The notes below the pieces were generated by a model. The model ran no database searches, was not told the DNA's origin, and was given only the letters and a program-made list of their open reading frames with translations. A program made the translations under genes and the position numbers. From Symbiodinium natans (lineage: Eukaryota > Sar > Dinophyceae > Suessiales > Symbiodiniaceae), in contig CAJNDS010000990.1 of NCBI GenBank assembly GCA_905221605.1, positions 691,235 to 755,234 of the forward strand: DNA of 64,000 bases. Reading direction: 5' to 3'. Within the stretch, counting starts at the first letter, position 1, and every line of letters begins with the position of its first letter. Below, piece after piece: positions 30,795-40,712 of the stretch.

Positions 30795-30831
30795 GTGGTG
30801 CTGGAAGGCGACTTCATTCAGAGGCCGGGAC
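30795..30831 (+). CDS. candidate internal exon with GC donor
   Basis: GACGTCACAG followed by G; frame VVLEGDFIQRPG; donor GCAAGC. Confidence 0.5.
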
Positions 30832-31082
30832 GCAAGCCCCCCTTAAGGCCAAGGTTTCTTGAGTCCGTGGGTTATGATGCAGCGCTGTTGATTGTTCCGG
30901 GTTGTTGCTGGGTTTGGGGGTGGGGCTTAGGATGTGGGTTTCAGGCGGGTTTAGGGTCTCGAGACCCTTGGCCTGGCTCGTTGTCTAGGTCGGCACGGGC
31001 ATGTCTCAATGTCTCATGCGCAGAGTGTACGATCGATTTATGATTTGTGGGATGACTTCTCTTGGAAGTGGTCCCTCTGCAG

Positions 31083-31136
31083 AAGACCAAGAGGCATGTG
31101 CTTTATGGGGATGCCACGGATGCGCCCAAACCTTGC
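31083..31136 (+). CDS. candidate internal exon
   Basis: GTCCCTCTGCAG acceptor with pyrimidine tract; frame KTKRHVLYGDATDAPKPC; 3' end uncertain (a GC site occurs after GAT). Confidence 0.5.
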
Positions 31137-31139
31137 CCG

Positions 31140-31920
31140 AAAAGTAGGCTGGAACCCTGAGAATGTCTAAACCCCCGAGAGCTTGATGGAGGTTCCCTCC
31201 GCCTTAAACTCCTCAAACCTCACCCTGGACTTGGGGGGTAAAGGAGTTTCGCGGGTCCAAGGCATATCACTCCGAAGGCACTAAGCCCTATACCCCAAAC
31301 CCTAAACCTAACCCTGGAAGCCCCCCAAACCCCGGATCCTGAAGCCCGCGAAGGACGTCTCGCCCTGCCGATCCGCAGGTCAATCCGGGGTTCGTTGCTG
31401 TTTTTGGGGGGGGCTTTAAGGTGAACATGCGAGTGGCCTTCGCGTAGCACTGCTGACGACCACGCCAGTTCTGAAAATCAGGTTTTGGGGCTAGCCCTTC
31501 CTCATCTTATGTTTATTGGAATCCACTTGTCAAAGCGAAGTAACCAAATCGAAATACGAGGACTGTAGATGTTCCACTTCGTTTTTCAAAGTTTGTCTTC
31601 CATTACGATGCGGCTGAGAGTGAGCTGCATAGGATGTTGGGCCATATATACTGGGTCTGCTGTAAGATGCAGCTGAGCGTGCGCCGTGTAGGATGCAGGG
31701 ACATGTACTGGGAATGTGATACCGGGTCTGCTGTATGATGCGGCTGAGCGTGCGCCGCGTAGGATGGGGTTGAGGGTTCAGAGTTCAGAACTCACTCGCC
31801 ACTGACCTGGCTAGTGTTGGATTTTTCACCTGGGAGTTCAAGTGAGGTCCTAGTATGTATGCATGTATATATATATATATATAGACATACCGTATATCTA
31901 TAAAGCATAAAAAACACCTT
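31140..31920. other. intron-like, with a three-copy repeat
   Basis: At 31605-31770 three imperfect copies of a 65-80 bp unit around GATGCGGCTGAGCGTGCGCC and TACTGGGTCTGCTGTA; a TA run at 31865-31885. A possible microexon near 31350 was too weak to call. Confidence 0.6.
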
Positions 31921-31925
31921 GCGAG

Positions 31926-31969
31926 GCGGAGATCGGCCTGGGCCACTTCGGGAGCAAGCCCCAGAAGGG
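31926..31969 (+). CDS. candidate internal exon
   Basis: CTTGCGAG followed by G; frame AEIGLGHFGSKPQK; donor GTTTATAGGG, the first unit of a TTTATAGGG-variant array. Confidence 0.5.
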
Positions 31970-32250
31970 GTTTATAGGGTAGAAAGGGTTGTTGTGAAAA
32001 GGGTTTTTAGGGTTTAGGGAGTTTATCGGGTTTATAGGGCTTGTAGGGTTTAGGTTTATAGGGTTTATAGGGTTTATAGGGTTTATAGGGTTTATAGGGT
32101 TTATAGGGTTCTTAGTCTTTCAGGGTGTTAGGGTTCTAGAGTTTTAGGGTTTTAGGGTTTTCGGCTTTTTAGGGTCCTAGGGTTTAGGGTTTTAAGGGTC
32201 TTTAGGGTTTTGGGGTCTTTTCGGGTTTCAGGTTTTTGGGGTTTTGGGTT
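31970..32250 (+). repeat. GGGTTTATA / GGGTTTTA array
   Basis: Nine-bp GGGTTTATA units (32030-32110) grading into GGGTTTTA variants, beginning exactly at the preceding donor. Confidence 0.85.
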
Positions 32251-32394
32251 TTAGGGCGCTGTGGCCAAGGGTTCAAGGAGGGGAGCTTGAAGGTTTGGGG
32301 TTAGGGGTTGTCGCTTCGATGGATTTCTTTGAGCGCAAGGTGTCTCAGCTTTTCATGCTTGATGGCTTACACGTGCTTTTTCGCGCCCTGACAG

Positions 32395-32505
32395 ATGCAG
32401 AAGTTTGGCCGCACGTGTAACCTTCTTAACCCGGGGCAATTCGCCCTCAAGCTGTCATCAGAAGCTCCTTCTGCCCATTGGGATTTGTACATGCCTGTGT
32501 CTTAG
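32395..32505 (+). CDS. candidate 3' terminal exon
   Basis: TCGCGCCCTGACAG acceptor; 36 codons MQKFGRTCNLLNPGQFALKL then SSEAPSAHWDLYMPVS and TAG. No array follows, as expected at a gene end. Confidence 0.6.
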   Translation: MQKFGRTCNLLNPGQFALKLSSEAPSAHWDLYMPVS

Positions 32506-32900
32506 GATGGAAGCATTTCCGTTCCGAGCCCTCTTCATGCAGGACATCTAATGCAGAAACATACTAAATTGCACAACATCACACATAAATATATTGGATA
32601 GTATAGTGCAACATCACACAATAGCAAGAGACATCCGAACCGCCTTCCCCCCCTCCCCCGCTACTGAAAGCCCCCTAGGTCGGCTGAATCCCGAAGCCCC
32701 AAACCTGACCCCCCCCCCCCCGCCCCAAGCCTCGTGTCATATGTAGTAGCGTGCAACCAGTTGCCCATGGGCACGCGCTGTCCCCCACGATCTGCTGAAT
32801 TTATGAATCTGTCCGACCTGGACCCCAATTTCCAAAACTCCTACGCCCCAAAAAGCCCCAAACCCTAAGACCCTAAAGACCCTAAGAACCCGTCATCAGA
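32506..32900. other. probable 3' UTR or intergenic
   Basis: A-rich imperfect direct repeat of ACATCACACA at 32576-32620, poly-C runs; no coding island. Confidence 0.35.
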
Positions 32901-32902
32901 AG

Positions 32903-32975
32903 GCTCGAGAACTGGTGCGACATGCGCCACGCGCCGAGTGGCACAGCTGCCGAGCCCCTCGTCCGACGAGCTTGA
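32903..32975 (+). CDS. candidate exon
   Basis: TCAGAAG followed by G; frame LENWCDMRHAPSGTAAEPLV then RRA and TGA. A second plus frame is open, so the frame choice is uncertain. Confidence 0.35.
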
Positions 32976-32994
32976 GGGTGTTAGTGCACTGGAG

Positions 32995-33068
32995 TCACCC
33001 TAAACCCTAAACCCTAAACCCTGAACCCTGAACCCTGAACCCTGAACCCTGAACCCTAAACCCTAAAC
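32995..33068 (-). repeat. CCCTAAA/CCCTGAA array
   Basis: About ten units ending just before TCTGCAG. Confidence 0.85.
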
Positions 33069-33075
33069 TCTGCAG

Positions 33076-33128
33076 TCCATAAGGGAGAACGGTCCAAGTT
33101 TCTGGAGGTCTTCCAGGACTTCGGGGGG
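33076..33128 (+). CDS. candidate internal exon
   Basis: ACTCTGCAG acceptor after the array; frame HKGERSKFLEVFQDFGG; a GC donor (GCTGAA) is the best 3' end. Confidence 0.4.
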
Positions 33129-33390
33129 CTGAAATCTAGTTGCCCCGTTCCTGGGTTTAGGAGTTGGGGGGCTTAGGGGTTAGGGAGCACTTCGGCCTGC
33201 TGGCTCCGGGCTCAAGAGCATGAGAGTCTGTCATGAGGAATTTGCACAGTTTCCACAGTGTTTTGTCAATTCTTATAGCTAGTTTCAATGGGCAAGACGT
33301 GCAGATTAGGTCATGTTTTGACCCGGACTTCAATCTTGAATCACAAGAATCCACCCCCCCCCCCCCCACTCCCAAGACTCCCAAGCCCAG

Positions 33391-33432
33391 GTATTGGGAA
33401 ACCCTGGATGAGCAGAAGCAGCCTCGGAAATC
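33391..33432 (+). CDS. candidate internal exon
   Basis: CAAGCCCAG followed by G; frame YWETLDEQKQPRK; donor GTGGGG. A poly-C tract precedes the acceptor. Confidence 0.55.
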
Positions 33433-33579
33433 GTGGGGGGGTTGTCTGGGCTTCTGTGGTTCAGGCTTGGTTTGGGCTCTTGGCCTAAGTTTCGGCCCGA
33501 AGGCGTCATCAGGAAGCTTGGTACTTGGTAGGAATGGCAGGGCATGGAGGGCGGGGGGACTTCCGAAGCCTTCTGGTTG

Positions 33580-33870
33580 CTGTGAACCCTGAACCCTGAA
33601 CCCTGAACCCTGAACCCTGAACCCTGAACCCTGAACCTTAAACCCTACACCCTAAACGTCTTCACCCCGAGCCCTGAAAGGCATTCTTTTTTTTTCTCCC
33701 AACCCCCAAGTCCTGCAGAACCCTAAACCCCAAACCCTAAACCCTAAACCCCAAACCGTCAACCCTCAACCCTAAATCCCAGCCCTCAACCCTAAACCCT
33801 AAACCCTAAGCCCCAAACCGTCAACCCTAAACCCTAAACCCTAAACCCTAAGCCCCAAACCCTCAACCGG
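33580..33870 (-). repeat. CCCTGAA then CCCTAAA arrays
   Basis: Eight CCCTGAA units, a short T-rich break, then mixed CCCTAAA and CCCTCAA units. Confidence 0.85.
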
Positions 33871-33896
33871 TTCTTTTCCTTCTCCTTGGCCCCGAG

Positions 33897-33943
33897 GAAA
33901 CCGCCGCAGCAGCGCATGGTGGACCCACCTGAGGCCCTCCAAG
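33897..33943 (+). CDS. candidate internal exon with GC donor
   Basis: A strong pyrimidine tract (TTCTTTTCCTTCTCC) and CCGAG acceptor followed by G; frame KPPQQRMVDPPEALQ; donor GCCGCG. Confidence 0.55.
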
Positions 33944-33954
33944 GCCGCGTTTTT

Positions 33955-34020
33955 TTGGAGGGGTTTAGGGTTTAGGGTTTAGGGTTTAGGGTTTAGGGTT
34001 TAGGGTTTAGGGTTTAGGCG
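33955..34020 (+). repeat. TTTAGGG array
   Basis: About eight perfect GGTTTAG units right of the exon at 33897. Confidence 0.9.
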
Positions 34021-34101
34021 TTTTTTGGAGGGGGTGGGTGGAGGGTTTACAGGGTCAAGGCTTGTGGGGCTCACTGCAACCCTCAACCCCTCCAAGCCCA
34101 G

Positions 34102-34133
34102 AAGCTGTTGTTGAGGCCCGACCCGCAGCGAAA
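34102..34133 (+). CDS. candidate microexon (32 nt)
   Basis: AAGCCCAG acceptor; frame KLLLRPDPQR; donor GTGAGA. Confidence 0.5.
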
Positions 34134-34139
34134 GTGAGA

Positions 34140-34640
34140 AGGCGCCCGCCTGGACGGAGCACTACCCAGGCCTGGGTTTTTAAAAAGGGCTGTGGTATGT
34201 GTTAGTGAGGTTCAGGGTGGTAGGGTTTAAGGGTTGAAGGTTTCAAGGGTTGTAGGGGTGTAGGGCTTAGGGCAGCGGATGGCAGGCGGGTTGAGCACTT
34301 AGGGTTCTTTACTCCTCTTATGGGCTTGGCGGAAGGTCAGCGAGAGTTCGGTGCGGGGTGGCCTTAAGGGCTTAAGTGTTGAAGGTCCGGAGCCCAAAGC
34401 CTCAAGCGGGCTCCCCTTGGCCATGGCAAAGGCTTGTCCGGCCCGCACGCAGAGATGCCACAAGCGCATGAGGCGCGACGGGAGGGATGCGCACGAGCGT
34501 GTTTCGGGTTTCGGGAGTTTAGGGGTGTTGGCCACCTAAACCTGGGGTGGGCCTGCTTTGTCCTTGGGTTGAAAAAGGCAAGGACAAACCTGACAGAAAC
34601 TGCTGGGACAACTGAGCCCGACGTTAGGGTCTGATGTTGG
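34140..34640. other. open on both strands, no firm gene
   Basis: Overlapping plus and minus frames at 34299-34640 without splice support; G-rich units at 34200-34270. Confidence 0.25.
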
Positions 34641-34643
34641 CAT

Positions 34644-34988
34644 TTGGCGGCCCCCCCCGCCCCCCCGAATGCCACCCCAGAGCTTTGGGGGGTGCCTCTT
34701 CTTGAGAGCTACTCCTGGTGCTTCCTCTCCTTTGGCGTGATTGAGGCTGGGACGTTTGCACGCCCCTCGGCACAACCCTCGGCACAACCCAACCAGGCCG
34801 GCCACGTTAAACCTCCCCTGGAGAGCACCGACCCGAGGACCGGAGGGGCTCCGTTGAAACCACCGCTGTGGAATGCAATGATGATCTTGGCTGCGTATAC
34901 GTGCGGGGTGCGCTTCTCATGCGATGCCAGAGCCCATCGACTCCTTCGGGGGCGGTCTCGGTTCGGTGCTGTCACCGTGGCTCGCTAA
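34644..34988 (+). CDS. open frame of 114 codons, strand uncertain
   Basis: Includes PELWGVPLLESYSWCFLSFG, a PSAQ duplication and a hydrophobic NAMMILAAYTCGVRF stretch. The minus frame over the same bases is equally open (88 codons), so one of the two is a shadow. No motif recognised. Confidence 0.3.
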   Translation: MAAPPAPPNATPELWGVPLLESYSWCFLSFGVIEAGTFARPSAQPSAQPNQAGHVKPPLESTDPRTGGAPLKPPLWNAMMILAAYTCGVRFSCDARAHRLLRGRSRFGAVTVAR

Positions 34989-35360
34989 GTCTCTGCACAA
35001 AATACAAGGCCTGGTGACTCAAGGCTGCCTCCGTATGCCTTATCTCGGGAACGGCTCCAGAAACCTGATTTGGCAACCCCCTGTCGGGTGGCAACTTGGT
35101 GGCAACTCACATTCAATAGCAAATGACGGATAGGACGTAGTCAGGCTTTAGTCTTGACAGGAATACATGCATACAAAACGTACAAACGGATGTTCGGGGT
35201 TCAGAGCCTTGTTGAGGCTTGCGGGATGTCTGGGTGCTCGCATGCAGTGAGGGTGGGCGTGTAGGGTGGGTGTAGAGGCGGGGTTTAGAGTGTCGGTGCA
35301 GAGACTTCACGGGCAATTGCTCAATCCTTTTCGGCTTGGAGGCCTTCTGCTGTGCCACAG

Positions 35361-35438
35361 GGCCACGCATGGATGCTGACGAGATGCTAGAGAAGCTCTG
35401 GTGCAGACCTCAGCCGGGCTCAGGGGGACAGATTTGGG
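35361..35438 (+). CDS. candidate exon, possibly containing a start
   Basis: TGTGCCACAG followed by GG; frame PRMDADEMLEKLWCRPQPGS then GGQIW; donor GTCTAGGG. The ATG at 35369 could be a translation start. Confidence 0.5.
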
Positions 35439-35439
35439 G

Positions 35440-36010
35440 TCTAGGGTTGCGTGCTCAGCTAAAGCCAGCTACACCCTCAAATCCCTAACCCTAGACCCTA
35501 AGTAAGCCTTCTCTTCCGGGCCATTCTCTCGCCGGCGGCGCTTTGCCGGTTCAAGGGGCTCCAGGGGTTTGAGTTTCAGAATTTCGTCTTTTAAGGGGAC
35601 GCGTGTTTTTAGGGTTTTGGGGTTGAAAGGTTTAGCGTCTCAATTCTTTGACGGTGTTATTGTATATTGAAGGTTGAAGGGATTACTTCGGGCTTCTAGG
35701 CTCTTCAGCGCCTTCAGTTTAGGTCAAGCATCCGTAGCCCCAAATTCAGTTTTGGTTTTGGGGCTCGCGCCCTCATTCATGTTTTTGGGTTTCAGGGTCT
35801 TCACTGGGGGTTTCGGGGGCCTCATTGGGTTGATTGGCTCAAAGTTCTTGCACCCTCGGAAGACTAAGAACTCCAAACCCTCCCCAGCTCACATTCCCTT
35901 CAACCGCAACCCTGACACTGGGTTTTTTTGGGTTCAGGGTTTGGGGTTTAGGGATTCTAGGGTTTAGGGTTTAAGGGTTCACCTTTAACCCCAGAATCCC
36001 CAACCCTCCC
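35440..36010. other. intron-like stretch
   Basis: G-rich units at 35440-35455 and 35925-35970 with C-rich at 35460-35500 and 35980-36010. A 97-codon frame at 35674 has no support. Confidence 0.35.
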
Positions 36011-36012
36011 AG

Positions 36013-36098
36013 GTGGTGCTGGTGGTGCTGCTGCGTGGGCGCCGGTTGTCGACACTTCCGAGCCGCACCAGGCCGGGAAGCCGTCCCAGGACTGTTAG
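36013..36098 (+). CDS. candidate exon, possibly 3' terminal
   Basis: CCTCCCAG followed by G after C-rich units; frame GAGGAAAWAPVVDTSEPHQA then GKPSQDC and TAG, the TAG lying at the edge of a G-rich array (36098-36140). Confidence 0.5.
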
Positions 36099-36392
36099 GG
36101 GTTTAGGGTTTAGGGTTTAGTGTTTAGGGTTTAGGGGACCCGGGAAAAATCTAGGGATCGGGGGCTTCTTGTACAATTTTTCCCTTTTTGGGTTCCGGGT
36201 TCCCTTATAAGGGTAGCCAACCCCCCAGAAGGGCACCCTTAGACTGTGCTTACTGGGCTACCGAGGCTCAGGGTAAACTTCCGCCGGAGCTTCCCGCTGC
36301 CAGCACCAAAGCCAGGACTGCCCACCAAACCAACCTGCGCTTGACTTAAACTCAACTCCTCCCGAAGCCATAGAATCATAGAACCCAGAGCC

Positions 36393-36677
36393 CTAAACGA
36401 ACCTGTCAGGCGTCACCTTCAACTGCCTCTGTTTCAACACGTACCTGAACTCGCGCGCCTGCCTGGGTTTTTGGAGAGCAGAGTTCGCAAGAGCCTCTTG
36501 GAGGGTAGTTTGTCGGTAGGCTAGACATGAGCATCCAAGTAGCACCCGGCGGCCTTCAAGTGGCCCTTTAGCTCGCCCAAATTCTCTGGGCCAGGACGCC
36601 CTGCCGCGAAAAGGAGACCCGATTCTGCTGCGGTACGGTGGATGAGCGCCTCGGCCGAGACTGGACCTCTCCTGCAT
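36393..36677 (-). CDS. minus-strand open frame, strand uncertain
   Basis: The 94-codon frame ends with LAYRQTTLQEALANSALQKP then RQAREFRYVLKQRQLKVTPD, strongly helix-like. The plus strand has a competing exon-like frame after CTGTCAG (GVTFNCLCFNTYLNSRACLG). One must be spurious. Confidence 0.35.
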   Translation of the reverse strand: MQERSSLGRGAHPPYRSRIGSPFRGRASWPREFGRAKGPLEGRRVLLGCSCLAYRQTTLQEALANSALQKPRQAREFRYVLKQRQLKVTPDRFV

Positions 36678-36689
36678 AGCGATCAGTAG

Positions 36690-36861
36690 GGTTGTCAGAG
36701 AACGTGGGGATGTGTCCGGTGCGGGCGAGTATTACATCATTAACCTAAACATCTACAACATATCGCCGTCAGCCCTGGGCACTCTTCCAGTTGCTTGCTC
36801 TTCTTCCTTTGGCGCGGTTTTGCCTCAATTCTGTGGGAGCCTAAAGATTCCTTGGCGCCAG
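36690..36861 (+). CDS. candidate internal exon, the longest in this gene
   Basis: CAGTAG followed by G; 57 codons, VVRERGDVSGAGEYYIINLN then IYNISPSALGTLPVACSSSF and GAVLPQFCGSLKIPWRQ; donor GTGCTG. Balanced composition and third-base GC preference. Family not recognised. Confidence 0.65.
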
Positions 36862-37007
36862 GTGCTGCTGCTGCGTCTGGTTTTGCCGCGGGCCCGCGCA
36901 GGAAGGCGGTCCGGTCGGAGATGTGAAGCCCCAAGCCCCAACTTCTGAGCCTTGCGGGTCTTTGGAAACTATTGGAAACCATGGGACAGTCAGTCCCTTC
37001 CGTGCAG

Positions 37008-37155
37008 GGAACCTCGAAATCCCACGAAGAGCCAGCCAAGAACACCTACTGTAACGCACATGCATGGCAAGGCGACCCTCGCTGCATTTGCTGCGGTTGG
37101 GATTGTTGCGGCCCTTCCGGGCCTGATTGCCAGCCCTGGCTTGGCGCGGCGATGG
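37008..37155 (+). CDS. candidate internal exon, Cys-rich
   Basis: CCCTTCCGTGCAG followed by G; 49 codons, GTSKSHEEPAKNTYCNAHAW then QGDPRCICCGWDCCGPSGPD and CQPWLGAAM; donor GTGGGT. Clustered cysteines may bind metal. An in-frame ATG at 36981 could be an upstream start. The next frame reads a hydrophobic stretch (TLAAFAAVGIVAALPGLIAS), so frame choice rests on the natural 5' half. Confidence 0.55.
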
Positions 37156-37216
37156 GTGGGTTCTTAGGGTCGTGGGATGAATGTTCTTCTGCTTTTCACT
37201 TCTGTTCTTGTTTCAG

Positions 37217-37280
37217 GCTTGGGCTTGGGGGCTGGGCGGTTTTGATCATTTCCTGTGTCCGGCCCTTGGCCGGAGCGTGG
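37217..37280 (+). CDS. candidate internal exon, transmembrane
   Basis: TCTGTTCTTGTTTCAG acceptor with excellent pyrimidine tract; frame LGLGGWAVLIISCVRPLAGA then W; donor GTGGTT. The hydrophobic core looks like a membrane span. Confidence 0.6.
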
Positions 37281-37480
37281 GTGGTTAGGCTACCCCAAGA
37301 GCCCAAAGCCCTGAGTAGTATAAACCTTGACCCCTCCGTAAGCCCTAAACTGCATGAATCCCAAATCCCTAAGGCCCATCTCCGAAGCGCCCCACCCCAA
37401 TTTTTCTGCTCAAGGCCCAGGATAGCAAGTCCCAAAAAAAATATGAAGCAACTCCTTGGAGCCCATGCCCAAGCATACAG

Positions 37481-37566
37481 GAGCCTACGTGCCAATCTTG
37501 AGCCCTCGAGATCGCAATGCAGCTATCATCATGGACTACCCAAAATTACCGATTCGAGTTCAAGAG
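37481..37566 (+). CDS. candidate internal exon
   Basis: CATACAG followed by G; 28 codons AYVPILSPRDRNAAIIMDYP then KLPIRVQE; consensus donor GTATGT. Another frame (NYRFEFKRYVPVVPLPQ) is open across the donor. Confidence 0.6.
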
Positions 37567-37677
37567 GTATGTACCTGTCGTCCCTCTGCCCCAAGAGTTG
37601 CACCCAGACCCCAAACCTTCAACCCTCACCCATCCCATCCCTGAAAGCTCTGCAACACCTGACCCCTCGGCGGCCAG

Positions 37678-37850
37678 GTCGTGTCGGTGGTATGCCCAGG
37701 GACGGCAAGGTGAAGAAATCCAAGTCGCGCAGGGGGCTCGATGGACACCCTAGATCCTCAACTCAGATGGAAGCTGCATCGGACAAGCGCTCAAGCAGCT
37801 TTGCTTTTCTCGGCCCACCGAGGCAGGCCGAGTCTTCGTTTAAAGTCTGA
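37678..37850 (+). CDS. candidate 3' terminal exon
   Basis: GCGGCCAG followed by G; frame RVGGMPRDGKVKKSKSRRGL then DGHPRSSTQMEAASDKRSSS and FAFLGPPRQAESSFKV, TGA. A basic tail followed by a Ser-rich end. Probable C-terminus of the gene covering 36.7-37.9 kb. Confidence 0.6.
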
Positions 37851-38075
37851 GGGCTCATGGGGCCCATATTTGTTCAGTAGTTCTGACTCGTTGTCACAGC
37901 CACGTGACAATCTGTATGTTGGGCTAAGCAGAAGCGGTGCCTGCAGGTTTCAGGGGTTTGGGCGGGGACAGCACCTTCTCACCAGCTGTTTGTCCAAGCC
38001 TAAACCAACCAAACCATGGCTTGGAGGCTGCAAAACTCAGAGTTTTTTTTTGATGGTGCATGCCCCAGGTCTGAG

Positions 38076-38135
38076 GACCATCGACAAGAGCATCATTGCA
38101 CCTTTCATCCCCTGTTGGTGCTGCCTGTGCCTCAG
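38076..38135 (+). CDS. candidate internal exon, Cys/hydrophobic
   Basis: GTCTGAG followed by G; frame TIDKSIIAPFIPCWCCLCL; donor GCCGAT (GC type). The Cys-Trp-Cys-Cys run next to apolar residues suggests a membrane edge or acylation site. Confidence 0.5.
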
Positions 38136-38568
38136 GCCGATAGCAACCTACTTGTTTTCAATTTGAATGTGTGTGTTTGGGGATGACATTGGGCAATTGT
38201 TAAGGCTCTTGTTTTCGGGCCTAAGCCTGACACCCTCTAAGGTTGGATTATGTGTAGTGTATACAAGGGTTAACAAGGGACCCAAACGAACGACCCATAC
38301 TTGGAACCTTAGAATCTGTTTCGGCTCCGTGGAAACACAGTTTGAGCTGGCGTGTCTGAAGTCCCTCAATGATATGGTGCAAAAAAGCCCCAAACCTTAA
38401 ACCCTAAGCCCTAATCCGTAGCCTGAGACCTAGACCATAACCCCTTCAGCCACCGTGGGCCGAGGCTGCGCGGGCCTCCGGCTCCGCCTCCCCTACAGCT
38501 GCGTGGACACCTACTGCCGGTGCTGCTGCTTCGAGCGCCCCCGCTTGAGATCTTTGACGCCTTTGAAG

Positions 38569-38675
38569 GGGAATGTTCCCTATGGTTGAACCCGAGATCC
38601 TGAAGGAGGTGCTGGTGGGGTGGCAGGAGTGGGGCGGGTGGAACTTCACGAGAAATGCTACAGTTCGGGCGGCGT
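38569..38675 (+). CDS. candidate internal exon
   Basis: CTTTGAAG followed by G; 35 codons GMFPMVEPEILKEVLVGWQE then WGGWNFTRNATVRAA; strong donor GTAAGG. Upstream 38500-38565 is also open (APPLEIFDAFEGE). Confidence 0.6.
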
Positions 38676-38807
38676 GTAAGGATTGTAGGGACGCTTCGGG
38701 TTGATTGTGGTCTATAGAAGGGTCGGGCGCAGAGAGCTCCAGGCCGCACTCTACACCCGTGCAAGCACTGAGCCCTAGATTGTCGTAAACCCTCAGCCCT
38801 TGTGCAG

Positions 38808-38857
38808 GTACTCGTTCAGCACCGGCTTCCCCGAGATGGAATCTGGCCTCTGTGCCG
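38808..38857 (+). CDS. candidate internal exon
   Basis: CCTTGTGCAG followed by G; frame YSFSTGFPEMESGLCA; donor GTTCCC. C-rich units precede it. Confidence 0.6.
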
Positions 38858-39060
38858 GTTCCCAGCTTTGGGGGAGGGGGGGAGGCTCTCCGAGTGCTCG
38901 CGCACGAGTGCCGGGTCTTTTGGGGCGGCTCGGAGGGGCTTCGGATGTAGGATTTAGGGTCTTAGGTAGGGTCTTAGGGAATTTGTAGGGTTTGGGGTGC
39001 CGGGCTTCGAGGTGCAGGTCACTAAACCCTCACAAAAGCCAAAACTAAATAAGCGCCGAG

Positions 39061-39165
39061 CACCTGTTGTCCACGCTTCTCCGAGGTCTGCACTTGGTGA
39101 ACTGCTGGTGCTGCTACTCCCTAGGCCTCTTGACCGCCGACTTGCTCGGCGACTTTGAGTTTTGA
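39061..39165 (+). CDS. candidate exon, possibly 3' terminal
   Basis: GCGCCGAG acceptor; frame HLLSTLLRGLHLVNCWCCYS then LGLLTADLLGDFEF and TGA. A GTTTTG donor two codons before the stop is an alternative. Confidence 0.5.
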   Translation, partial: HLLSTLLRGLHLVNCWCCYSLGLLTADLLGDFEF

Positions 39166-40050
39166 GGGGTCTTGGAAGCTTTCAGGAATTAGGGTCTTTG
39201 GTGATGGGCTTGAAGGAACCACTTGGCAAGGTGAAGTCCAGAATTGATGCCCACTCTTGCCAGGCAAGTGCCCGCCCACCACCCGCCACAACCCCATCTG
39301 CGCCTGCTGCGGCTGCCGAGCTGCCCGTGACTGGTGGGCCCCAGAGCAGCGCGCTCTGGGGACGCAGTAGGGCCCGAGTTTAGAGTCTTTGGAGGGTTTC
39401 AGGTTCTTTGGTTGGGGGCGTTGAAAGGGCTGCCGGACAGGGTAGTCAGGTAGTTCAGGAAGGAAGGTTTTGGGCTGGAGTGGTTTCGGAGCTTGAGTGT
39501 GAGAATTGTGTTGGTAGCCTGGCCTTCGCGGCCTGACTCGGCCCCAAATTGCCGGACCGTCCGAGCTCTCTATGGCGATGAGTCCAGCAACCGGCTCGTC
39601 CCAGTTCCATTTCGACTGCTTCCGATACGATAAAGCTGAGGGCTTACGAGGACGAGGGACTCCGATGAAGGCTTCTCCAGGGATGTCGACCTTAATAGGG
39701 TTTGTCAAGTTTAGGCCAGAGCGGGGACTCCAAAAGTTGCTGTGGAGCACCCATCCTCCAACATCCGGCAGCATTCATGCCAAATAGGCTCGGACATGTT
39801 GCCGGCTCCTGGCCAAGGCCCTCAGCCCTCGTAGGCCCTCCTTCGGAAGCGATTTCACAGGCTGCACCCCAAGGGTGGTCGAGCCAGGGCGAAGGTAGCC
39901 GAATCTCCACGTGGCGCTGTTGTAGAAGGGGCTGCCCGCTTTTTTGGTGAAGGCTTTCGGATCAAGGGCTGCGGACTTAGTAGTGCGACCCAACCTGTGG
40001 AGCGCCGCATGATTGGTACCTTGTGCCCTCAGCGAGCCGGACGAGGTCAA
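39121..40050 (-). CDS. block of long minus-strand frames, strand uncertain
   Basis: Minus frames 40050-39775 (with FTKKAGSPFYNSATWRFGYL) and 39774-39121 (with IKVDIPGEAFIGVPRPRKPS and WNWDEPVAGLIAIESSDGPA) adjoin in different frames and look protein-like, as if one reading frame had been broken. Plus frames over the same bases are also open (VEGAARFFGEGFRIKGCGLS near 39920-40060; FHFDCFRYDKAEGLRGRG near 39610). The 3' half of the 217-codon minus frame is Pro/Lys-rich and weaker. Confidence 0.35.
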
Positions 40051-40237
40051 GCCTCCTACTGAGGTCCTGCCTCTCTCTCTCCCCCTATATTATAGTTTCT
40101 GAGTTAATGTTATTGCATGGTCCCGGGTTATTGGGTTTAGGGTTTGGGGGTTCAGGGTTCCTACTAAGTTGTGCAAGCCTCTTCTTGGCCCACGAGACCG
40201 GGAGCAAACGTGACCGGTTTGATGCCTAGTTCGACCC

Positions 40238-40621
40238 ATGATCACGATCGTATGGCTTGCAGGGCGATCTCACCCGGCTCTTGCACTCCGCTGGAGAAAG
40301 GCCAGTTTTTCTCGGCGAGCCTTCCTTATGGAGGCTGCTCGGGAGTGTGCGCTGCAGCGGAGTATGCGAGCAAAATGGGCCCAGGGGTGCAGAGCTGGCG
40401 TTCTACCCGCGGCTCGGGTGTCGGGGGGTTTGTGGCGTTTAGGGTTCAGGCATGTTCAAATTCTAAATGGGAGGAGTCTCGTTCAAGCTTCAGCCCAATT
40501 TCTTCACACTCTTGACCTCGCAACTAGCCCTGGTGGCAGTAGCGGCTTAGGAGGCTTCATAGTTGGTTGGGGAATTCTGCGGCAGTTAGGAAGCCAGGTT
40601 CCTGTCCAACAGCATAGCTAG
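40238..40621 (+). CDS. unrecognised 127-codon open frame
   Basis: Natural composition with [20 protein letters not shown] and [20 protein letters not shown], directly upstream of the cold-shock gene. A second plus frame is open over the first half. No motif recognised. Confidence 0.3.
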   Translation: MITIVWLAGRSHPALALRWRKASFSRRAFLMEAARECALQRSMRAKWAQGCRAGVLPAARVSGGLWRLGFRHVQILNGRSLVQASAQFLHTLDLATSPGGSSGLGGFIVGWGILRQLGSQVPVQQHS

Positions 40622-40712
40622 AAGATGGGCTCATGCTGACGCAACTGTCGCAGACTCTTTGCCTGGAGGCCTTTCGCCAGCTGTTGAAGAAGCACCGCGC
40701 CGCACTGCAGCC

